From Pseudomonadota bacterium (lineage in GTDB: Bacteria; Pseudomonadota; Alphaproteobacteria; Rhizobiales; Beijerinckiaceae): a stretch of DNA of 8,052 bases. Each line of letters begins with the position of its first letter. Position 1 is the stretch's first letter. The translations under genes and the position numbers were made by a program. Below are positions 1-5,056 of this stretch, one piece after another. The stretch spans positions 1 through 8,052 of the forward strand of contig JAEXUU010000086.1 of NCBI GenBank assembly GCA_023452965.1, given 5' to 3'. The notes under the pieces are model-generated. The model worked only from the letters and a program-made list of their open reading frames with translations, was not told the origin of the DNA and did not search any database.

Positions 1-1100
1 GCCGTGGTTGTGCGGGCCTGTGCGATGGCCTCCGCGAGCAACGGCCGGCGGCGCGCCGCGCCCCCTTCGGCATCGGCAAGCCCGGCCATGGCGAGGCTAA
101 GCGCGTGCAAAGTGGTGCGGGCGTCGCCGACCAGCGGCAGCGCCGGATAGTTCCGCGTCGTTTCCTCGACCGCGACGTCGATATGGATGAAGGCCGCGTC
201 GCTCGGAAACAGGCTCCATGAGGCCGTGCCATTGTCGTTGGTCCGGTTGCCGACGAACACCACCACATCCGCCGAGCGGATCAGCGCGCGCATCGCCCGG
301 GAAGGGCTGCCGGGACCCATCGCGCTGCCGACCACGCCGAGAGAAAGCGGATCGGCTTCGCTCACGGCCCCCTTGCCCATGATCGTGGTCGCGACACCGA
401 GCGCGAAGCGCTGTTGCAGGCCGGCAAGCTCGGCCTGTGCGCCCGAGCTATGGACCCCGCCGCCGGCGACGATGATCGGCATCCTGGCAGTGGCGAGCAG
501 GCGGGCGGCCTCGGCGAGCGCTGCCGGCTCGGGCTGCTGGCGCATCGCGGGAAAGGCGGCGGGCACGGAACGGGGCGCGCGCAGTTGGGGCGCCCGCTCG
601 GCCAGGACGTCGGCCGGGATGGCGAGCGCCACCGGCCCCGGCCGGCCGCTGGTCGCGATGAGGATCGCCTTGCGCAGCATTTCGAGGGCACGCGCGCCAT
701 CGTCGAGGCGGCGGAACCATTTCGTGCAGGAGGCGAAGAGGGCCGCGTGGTCGAACTCCTGGAAGGCGTTGCGGTCGACATGGGAGCGTTCGACGTCCTG
801 GACCAGGACGAGCACCGGCACCGAGGCCTTGAACGACTCGGTCAGTCCTGCCGCGACCAGCGCCGCCGCGGCGCCGTTCTGGGTGGCGATGCAGCCGAGG
901 CGGTTAGAAGCGCGGGCGAAACCGTCCGCCATCGCCGCTCCGGCATTCTCCGTCCGGAATCCGATCTGTCGCAGGCCGCGCCGCTCGGCTGCCAAAGTGA
1001 GGGCCGAGGGCGAGCCCTGGCCGAAGATCAGCTCTACGCCGGCCGCCTGAAGCTCGGCGGCAAACACTTCAGCGACGGTGGGCTGCTGATTTTCGGTCAT
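1..1100 (-). CDS. Thiamine-diphosphate-dependent enzyme, acetolactate synthase-like (partial, C-terminus off the left edge)
   Basis: An open frame of 366 codons without a stop reads leftward from the ATG at 1100-1098 and leaves the window. The N-terminal Pyr domain (about residues 6-170) carries the RTENAGAAMADGFAR stretch, whose Glu51 matches the conserved cofactor-activating glutamate of this superfamily, and GRPGPVALAIPADV at 152-165, a hallmark of the family. A central domain follows, with PIIVAGGGV near 216-224, MGKG at 241-244 and IDVAVEE at 307-313. The TPP-binding GDG...N domain, about the last third of a 550-residue enzyme, lies outside, so the reaction cannot be assigned. Family members include acetolactate synthases, 2-oxoacid decarboxylases and cyclohexane-1,2-dione hydrolase. 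No strong Shine-Dalgarno precedes the start, and the nearest upstream in-frame codons offer no better one. It is divergent from the CoA operon and may share its regulation. Family assignment is firm; substrate is unknown. Confidence 0.9.
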   Translation of the reverse strand, partial: MTENQQPTVAEVFAAELQAAGVELIFGQGSPSALTLAAERRGLRQIGFRTENAGAAMADGFARASNRLGCIATQNGAAAALVAAGLTESFKASVPVLVLVQDVERSHVDRNAFQEFDHAALFASCTKWFRRLDDGARALEMLRKAILIATSGRPGPVALAIPADVLAERAPQLRAPRSVPAAFPAMRQQPEPAALAEAARLLATARMPIIVAGGGVHSSGAQAELAGLQQRFALGVATTIMGKGAVSEADPLSLGVVGSAMGPGSPSRAMRALIRSADVVVFVGNRTNDNGTASWSLFPSDAAFIHIDVAVEETTRNYPALPLVGDARTTLHALSLAMAGLADAEGGAARRRPLLAEAIAQARTTT

Positions 1101-1156
1101 GCTGGGTTTCAGATCGCCATAATGTGGATAGATGAATGCAACGATAATGGCGATTT

Positions 1157-1171
1157 ATTGCCAATTGCAAT
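1157..1171. promoter_or_regulatory. Candidate LysR-type regulator box (ATTGC-N5-GCAAT)
   Basis: ATTGC, five bases, then GCAAT form a perfect inverted repeat that also fits the T-N11-A rule (T1158 to A1170) known for LysR-type binding sites. It lies in the middle of the divergent intergenic region, a usual place for such operators. No LysR-type gene is in the window, so the link to a regulator is inferred, and an AT-rich sequence can produce a 5+5 repeat by chance. Confidence 0.35.
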
Positions 1172-1202
1172 GCTGCATGGAATAAAATCTGAAATCGTAT
1201 TT

Positions 1203-1216
1203 CATATGGTGGAATT
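1203..1216 (+). repeat. CATAT-TGGAAT element, copy 1
   Basis: The 14 bases CATATGGTGGAATT sit directly before the flavin reductase start and include its probable ribosome binding site GGTGGA (1208-1213, 5 nt before the ATG). The same sequence with one inserted base occurs inverted at 1881-1895, and a related copy (11 of 14 bases) lies at 1920-1934. It may be a regulator half-site or reflect duplicated leader sequence. Confidence 0.4.
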
Positions 1217-1218
1217 TC

Positions 1219-1842
1219 ATGAATGCAAGCGCTGAAGGCCTGCCGGTCGACGAGGTCTACAAGCTCCTGATTGGATTGATCGTCCCTCGTCCGATCGCCT
1301 GGGTGACGAGCCTGTCGCCGGAGGGGGTGGTGAATCTGGCTCCGTTCAGTGCCTTCACCTATCTCTCGACGGAGCCGCCGCTGATCGGAATTAGCGTCAT
1401 GCGCCGCGGCGACGGGTTGAAGGATACGGCGCGGAACATTGCGGCCGCGGGTGATTTCGTCGTCAATATCGCCGACGAGACGCTGGTCCGGCCGGTTCAT
1501 CTCAGTGCGGCCGAGCATCCGCGCGATGTCAGCGAGGCGGAGCTGCTCGGGCTGGAGCTGGTGGCGTCGCTCGATATTGCGACGCCGCGCCTGGCATGTG
1601 TCCCCGCGGCGCTCGAATGCGGCTTCGAGCAGGTCATCACCTTCGGTGATCAGGGTGCGCAGCTCATCGTCGGGCGTGTGCGTCGGTTCCATGTCCGCGA
1701 CGATCTGCTTGATGGCGGGAGGGTGGTGACGGAGCGGCTGCGTCCCCTCTGTCGGATCGCTGGGCCTAAATATGCCGGCCTGGGCGAGGTCTGCACGCTG
1801 GCTCCCGTCCGCCGGGATGGTTCACATCCGTATTCCACTTAG
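1219..1842 (+). CDS. Flavin reductase-like domain protein (FMN-binding split barrel)
   Basis: The 207-residue product has the pattern of the flavin reductase/DIM6-NTAB family: RPIAWVTSL at 24-32, NLAPFS at 39-44, a KDTARNI stretch at 68-74, FVVNI at 80-84, and RIAGPKYA near the C-terminus at 179-186. Length and the absence of other domains fit a stand-alone cytosolic FMN-binding protein. Members of this family either use NAD(P)H to reduce FMN for a two-component monooxygenase or bind flavin for other redox work; sequence alone does not decide. GGTGGA at 1208-1213 is a good Shine-Dalgarno for the ATG. No partner oxygenase is visible. The gene is separated from the next by 96 bp with its own promoter candidate, so it may be a separate unit or the first gene of the same operon. 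Confidence 0.88.
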   Translation: MNASAEGLPVDEVYKLLIGLIVPRPIAWVTSLSPEGVVNLAPFSAFTYLSTEPPLIGISVMRRGDGLKDTARNIAAAGDFVVNIADETLVRPVHLSAAEHPRDVSEAELLGLELVASLDIATPRLACVPAALECGFEQVITFGDQGAQLIVGRVRRFHVRDDLLDGGRVVTERLRPLCRIAGPKYAGLGEVCTLAPVRRDGSHPYST

Positions 1843-1846
1843 TGGA
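1834..1846. promoter_or_regulatory. Inverted repeat TCCAC-TTA-GTGGA spanning the flavin reductase stop codon
   Basis: Perfect 5-bp arms surround a 3-base loop, and the TAG stop (1840-1842) begins within that loop. A T5 run follows at 1852-1856. It could be a short operator using the same TCCAC/GTGGA half-site as the neighbouring elements, or a weak terminator hairpin; the stem is short for the latter. Confidence 0.25.
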
Positions 1847-1854
1847 TCTAGTTT

Positions 1855-1883
1855 TTGTCATGATTCCTATTGACCCAAATAAT
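1855..1883 (+). promoter_or_regulatory. Candidate sigma-70-type promoter of the CoA operon
   Basis: TTGTCA (1855-1860) and AATAAT (1878-1883) are separated by exactly 17 bp, each one base from the housekeeping consensus. They lie in an AT-rich gap 55 bp before the crotonase start. The inverted CATAT-TGGAAT element at 1881-1895 overlaps the -10 end and would cover the transcription start, consistent with a repressor site. A perfect TATAAT also occurs at 1922-1927, but it lacks a good -35 and lies only 11 nt before the ATG. Confidence 0.4.
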
Positions 1884-1895
1884 TCCACCGATATG
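1881..1895 (-). repeat. CATAT-TGGAAT element, copy 2 (inverted)
   Basis: Read on the minus strand this is CATATCGGTGGAATT, equal to copy 1 at 1203-1216 plus one extra base. It starts inside the predicted -10 hexamer of the operon promoter, which favours an operator over a ribosome binding site for this copy. Confidence 0.4.
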
Positions 1896-1919
1896 CTGAT
1901 AATCCTGTCAATTAGCATC

Positions 1920-1934
1920 CATATAATGGAATAT
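1920..1934 (+). repeat. CATAT-TGGAAT element, copy 3
   Basis: CATATAATGGAATAT matches copy 1 at 11 of its first 14 bases and, like copy 1, lies immediately before a start codon (ATG at 1939). Its GGA (1928-1930, 8 nt before the ATG) may double as a weak ribosome binding site. Confidence 0.35.
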
Positions 1935-1938
1935 CGAC

Positions 1939-2730
1939 ATGGCATTCAGCGAGATCGAGTACAGCGTGTCGGGGGCGGTCGCGCGCATCCTGCATGCGCG
2001 GCCGGGTGCCCGGAACGCTGAGAGCCAGCTCCTGCTGGACGAGATGGATGCTGCCCTCGCCGCCGCCACGGCCGATGCCGAGGTTCGGGTCATCGTGGTC
2101 GGCGGCCAGGGCGATCACTTCTCGGCCGGGCACGATCTCAAGGAGGCCCAGGCGAAGCGGCAGGGCTTCACCGTCGAGCAACGCTGGGACTACGAGCAGC
2201 TGCGCTATTTCGATTATGCGCTGCGGATCTGGGATTGCCCGAAGCCGACGATCGCGCAGGTGCAGGGCGCCTGCATCGCCGGCGGCTTCATGGTTGCCAA
2301 TCTCTGCGACCTCGTCGTTGCCGCCGATGATGCCTTCTTCGCCGATCCCGTTTGCCACTCCATGGGTGCGGCCGCCGTCGAGGTGCTGGTTCATCCCTGG
2401 GTAATGGGGACGCGAAAGGCCAAGGAGTTCCTCTTTACCGGCGCGCGTCTCTCGGCTCAGGAGGCTCTGGCGGCGGGCATGGTCAACCGTGTCGTCGCCC
2501 GGGCCGAGCTCGAAGGCGAGGTCCAGGCCATGGCGGAGCGGGTCGCCGCTGCGCCGCCCTTCGCGCTGCGGCTGATCAAGCGCTCGCTGAACCGGACCAT
2601 GGACATGCAGGGTTTCCGCAATGCCCTGTCCGCCCATTTCGATAGTCACCAGCTTTCGCATGTCTCGGCCGAGTTCGCGCAGATGCGCGGCAGCGGCCTG
2701 GCGAGCGCGATCGAGCGCGGGCGCCGGTGA
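1939..2730 (+). CDS. Crotonase-fold (enoyl-CoA hydratase/isomerase superfamily) protein lacking both classical catalytic glutamates
   Basis: The 263-residue protein is full length for a single-domain crotonase. FSAGHDLKEA (61-70) and GACIAGG (110-116) give the two oxyanion-hole regions, followed by CDLVVAADDAFFADPV (123-138) and the C-terminal FLFTGARLSAQEALAAGMVNRVV segment. Compared with rat enoyl-CoA hydratase, the position of Glu144 is Met118 and that of Glu164 is Val138, so classical syn-hydration is doubtful. A conserved-looking VEVLVHPW segment (147-154) offers Glu148 and His152 as alternative polar residues; I recall related HPW-containing homologues annotated as enoyl-CoA hydratases, especially in actinobacteria. 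It is the first gene of the tight operon, followed by an acyl-CoA dehydrogenase pair. Possible roles are isomerase, C-C hydrolase, decarboxylase or an unconventional hydratase. The superfamily is certain; the reaction is not. Confidence 0.92.
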   Translation: MAFSEIEYSVSGAVARILHARPGARNAESQLLLDEMDAALAAATADAEVRVIVVGGQGDHFSAGHDLKEAQAKRQGFTVEQRWDYEQLRYFDYALRIWDCPKPTIAQVQGACIAGGFMVANLCDLVVAADDAFFADPVCHSMGAAAVEVLVHPWVMGTRKAKEFLFTGARLSAQEALAAGMVNRVVARAELEGEVQAMAERVAAAPPFALRLIKRSLNRTMDMQGFRNALSAHFDSHQLSHVSAEFAQMRGSGLASAIERGRR

Positions 2731-2731
2731 G
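2726..2731 (+). promoter_or_regulatory. Ribosome binding site deciding the start of the large acyl-CoA dehydrogenase
   Basis: GGTGAG overlaps the crotonase stop codon and lies 7 nt before the ATG at 2739. This favours ATG 2739 over the in-frame GTG at 2727, which would overlap the crotonase stop as GTGA but has only a weak purine stretch in front of it. Confidence 0.5.
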
Positions 2732-2738
2732 TCTCTCC

Positions 2739-3959
2739 ATGAACGGCCTTTCCGCCATGACGACAGCCCCTTCGCCGGCGGCCATTCTCGCCGCGCCGTC
2801 CGACGAAGCGTTCCGCGCCGGGATCAAGGCCTGGTTCGCGCAGGAGCTGCCGCGCCTGGCGGGCGCGCGCTATGGCACCGCCGAGATGCAGCGTCTCGCC
2901 TTCCGCCGCGAGTGGGAGGACCATGTCTGCCGTTCCGGCCTCTCCGGCCTTGGCTGGTCCGAGGCAGTCGGCGGGCGGCCGCTTTCGCTGAGCCGGCAAG
3001 CGATCTACCATCAGGAATATGCCCGCGCGAAAGCGCCGCTCGCGGTCAATCTGATCGGCCACGGCATCGTCGGTCCGACCCTGATCGCCTTCGGCTCGCA
3101 GGAGCAGAAGGACCGCTTCATTCCAAAGCTCCTCGGCAATGAGGAGATCTGGTGCCAGGGCTATTCCGAGCCGAATTCCGGCTCCGATCTCGCCTCGCTC
3201 GCGACCCGGGCGGAGCGCCGCGGCGACGTCTACATCCTCAACGGCCAGAAGATCTGGACGAGCTTCTCGGATCTCGGTGACTGGTGCTTCCTGCTCGCCC
3301 GGACCTCGAGCGAGGGGCCGCGCCAGCGCGGCATCTCGGTCTTCCTGGTCGATATGCGCCTGCCCGGTATCCGGGTCCGGCCGATCCGTCAGATTACCGG
3401 CGAGGCCGATTACGGCGAGGTCTTCCTCGACGATGTCGAGGTGCCCGTCTCCTGCCGGCTCGGCGAGGAGAATGCCGGCTGGGGCATCGCCATGGCTGCC
3501 GCGAATTTCGAGCGTGGTACCTATTTCATCCCGCGCATCGTCCGACTCCAGACCGAGCTCGAGGATCTCGTGCGGCTTGCGGCGACGACCCAGCGCGACG
3601 GGCGCAAGGCGATCGAGGATCCACTGATCCGCGAGGCCATCGCCCGCCTGCTCTGCGACGCCCATGCCCTGCGGCTCCATGCCGACCGGATGCTGAAGCA
3701 GGCGGAGGAGGGCGTGCCGCCTGGTGTCGAGGGCTCGGCCGTGAAGCTGCTCTGGAGCGAGACGCATCAGCGCCTGTTCGACCTCGCCATGGACATTATG
3801 GGTCCGGCCTTCCAGTACGGGCCGCAGGAGAAGCTGGCGCCGGCCGAGGGGCTGTGGCACCGCGACTATCTCTGGACCCGCGCCGAGACGATCCTGGCCG
3901 GCACCTCCGAAATCCAGCGCAACATCATTGCCGAACGTGGCCTGGAGCTGCCGCGATGA
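2739..3959 (+). CDS. Acyl-CoA dehydrogenase, large (catalytic-type) subunit
   Basis: From ATG 2739 the product is 406 residues, normal for an FAD-dependent acyl-CoA dehydrogenase (an in-frame GTG at 2727 would add four). It has a helical N-terminal domain, the signature GYSEPNSGSDLASL at 141-154, KIWTS at 171-175 in the beta domain, and a C-terminal helical domain ending in AGTSEIQRNIIAERGL. The catalytic base of medium-chain enzymes would sit at the Glu of EGT, but here that residue is Ala387. Glu258 in NFERG instead matches the base position of isovaleryl-CoA dehydrogenase and of the FadE26-type subunit of mycobacterial heteromeric steroid dehydrogenases. It overlaps the next gene by 4 bp (ATGA), and that gene is a second, shorter dehydrogenase, so an alpha2beta2 enzyme that desaturates a CoA thioester is likely. 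Electrons would pass to electron-transfer flavoprotein. Substrate unknown. Confidence 0.93.
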   Translation: MNGLSAMTTAPSPAAILAAPSDEAFRAGIKAWFAQELPRLAGARYGTAEMQRLAFRREWEDHVCRSGLSGLGWSEAVGGRPLSLSRQAIYHQEYARAKAPLAVNLIGHGIVGPTLIAFGSQEQKDRFIPKLLGNEEIWCQGYSEPNSGSDLASLATRAERRGDVYILNGQKIWTSFSDLGDWCFLLARTSSEGPRQRGISVFLVDMRLPGIRVRPIRQITGEADYGEVFLDDVEVPVSCRLGEENAGWGIAMAAANFERGTYFIPRIVRLQTELEDLVRLAATTQRDGRKAIEDPLIREAIARLLCDAHALRLHADRMLKQAEEGVPPGVEGSAVKLLWSETHQRLFDLAMDIMGPAFQYGPQEKLAPAEGLWHRDYLWTRAETILAGTSEIQRNIIAERGLELPR

Positions 3960-5056
3960 CACAGGGCGTTTCCACGGCCTATTCCGATCAGATGCTGCGC
4001 GACGCCGCGGCGCGCACGCTCGCCGAAGCCGCTCCGAACGCGGCCCTGGCTCAAGGCGCCGATGCCTCTACGGCCTTCGTCGAGAGCCATTGGCGGCTCG
4101 CCGCCGAAATGGGCTGGACCGGTATCATGGTGCCCGAGAGCCATGGCGGCCTCGGTCTCGGCCTCGCCGAGGCAGCGGACATCGTCGAGGAATTGGGCGC
4201 GCATCTGTTCTGCGGCCCCTATGCGCTGTCGGCAGTGCTGCTGGCCGGTCTCGCGCCCCGCTTTGGCGCGGTCGGGGACGCGCTTCTGCGCGGTATGGCC
4301 GAGGGTTCGGTGCGGCTCGCGCTGGCTACCGACGAGGTGCGCCCGTCCCAGGATGGCGGACACATCCTGCCGCTGGTCGAGCACGCGGCCGGTGCGAGCC
4401 ATATCCTTCGCATGGAGCGCGGAGAAGCCGGCCTCGACTTCGTCCTCTACCGGACCGCCGGGGCGACGAGCCGGGCGCTTCAGCCGATGGACCCGACGAC
4501 GCCCATCGCAAGCGTGACCCTCGCGCCGGACGCCGAGATCGCGCGGGCTAGCTGCAGCCATGGCGAGGCCGAGCGCCTCCTGCTGCCGATCCATGTCCTG
4601 ACCGCGGTCGAGCTGGTCGGCATCGCCCGGGCGGCTTTCGAGCGGGCGGTCGCGCATGTCCGGCAGCGCAAGCAGTTCGGCGAGGTCATCGGGCGCTTCC
4701 AGGCGATCAAGCATCGGCTTGCCGATGGGTTCACGCTGCTCTCGCATGCGCGGCTTGCCGTATCCGACGCGGTGCAGCGGCCCGGCGATCTCGATGCGGC
4801 CCAGATCGCCCGCGTCATCGCTGCCGACGCCGCGATGAAGATCACGGCCGACTGCATCCAGCTGCATGGCGGCATGGGGTTCTCATGGGAGGCCGACGCG
4901 CATTTCTATCTGAAGCGCGCGCGCCGGCTCCATGCCAGCTTCGGCGGCACGGCGGCGCTGCGCAAGCGCGCCGGAGACCGGTTCATCGAAAGCCTTTTGA
5001 CGCCGGAGCAGGCCGCGTTCAGCGCCGCCGGCGCAGATAGAAGCGAGGTAGTCTAG
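3956..5056 (+). CDS. Acyl-CoA dehydrogenase, small (non-catalytic-base) subunit
   Basis: The ATG at 3956 overlaps the preceding stop codon as ATGA, giving a 366-residue protein, shorter than the usual 380-400. The C-terminal domain is typical: RKQFGEVIGRFQAIKH at 238-253, which in the family contacts FAD, and CIQLHGGMGFSWEADAHFYLKRA at 300-322. The N-terminal domain has MVPESHGGLGLGL (58-70), but the middle beta domain is degenerate and has no GYSEP-type signature. Neither usual catalytic-base position is glutamate: the isovaleryl-type position aligns near Ile212 and the medium-chain EGT position is Gly330. This matches partner subunits of heterotetrameric dehydrogenases such as the FadE27 type, where the base comes from the other subunit. 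Translation is probably coupled to the large subunit. The open frame continues upstream of 3956, but that part shadows the large subunit. Confidence 0.92.
   Translation: MTQGVSTAYSDQMLRDAAARTLAEAAPNAALAQGADASTAFVESHWRLAAEMGWTGIMVPESHGGLGLGLAEAADIVEELGAHLFCGPYALSAVLLAGLAPRFGAVGDALLRGMAEGSVRLALATDEVRPSQDGGHILPLVEHAAGASHILRMERGEAGLDFVLYRTAGATSRALQPMDPTTPIASVTLAPDAEIARASCSHGEAERLLLPIHVLTAVELVGIARAAFERAVAHVRQRKQFGEVIGRFQAIKHRLADGFTLLSHARLAVSDAVQRPGDLDAAQIARVIAADAAMKITADCIQLHGGMGFSWEADAHFYLKRARRLHASFGGTAALRKRAGDRFIESLLTPEQAAFSAAGADRSEVV
5045..5050 (+). promoter_or_regulatory. Ribosome binding site for a GTG start
   Basis: GAGGTA lies 5 nt before the GTG at 5056 and inside the last codons of the small dehydrogenase subunit. 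It supports the GTG as the ligase start, which shares one base with the preceding TAG stop (TAGTG). Confidence 0.55.

Larger units (their letters stand above)
1101..1218. promoter_or_regulatory. Divergent AT-rich intergenic region
   Basis: This 118-bp gap separates the leftward TPP enzyme from the rightward flavin reductase and must hold the start signals for both. It is clearly more AT-rich than the flanking genes. It contains a perfect inverted repeat (1157-1171), two TGGAAT motifs (1178-1183 and 1210-1215) and a weak rightward promoter candidate: TTGCCA at 1158-1163 with TAAAAT at 1183-1188, whose 19-bp spacing is longer than ideal. I could not pick a convincing leftward promoter. Confidence 0.6.

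Noticed and set aside
187..1235. Long rightward open frames (for example 187-1050 and 414-1235) opposite the TPP enzyme gene
   Set aside because: They are low-complexity Ala/Arg/Gly-rich readings of the strand opposite a gene with clear family motifs; high GC content suppresses stop codons. No ribosome binding site or recognisable domain was seen.
1834..1856. Rho-independent terminator after the flavin reductase
   Set aside because: The stem has only 5 bp and is separated from the T5 run by five bases, too weak to call; kept only as an inverted repeat.
1922..1927. Perfect TATAAT as main -10 of the CoA operon
   Set aside because: No acceptable -35 lies 16-18 bp upstream and the transcript would begin almost at the start codon; the 1855-1883 pair is a better candidate.
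3284..3955. Upstream extension of the small acyl-CoA dehydrogenase frame giving a 590-residue protein
   Set aside because: The first 224 residues are a compositional shadow of the large subunit in another frame; the ATG at 3956, overlapping the preceding stop, begins the family-like sequence.
2646..3962. 438-residue leftward open frame opposite the large acyl-CoA dehydrogenase
   Set aside because: It lies exactly antisense to a gene with unmistakable motifs and has no recognisable domain; a GC-rich shadow frame. The same applies to 3866-4867, 5053-6399 and 7235-7984 on the minus strand.
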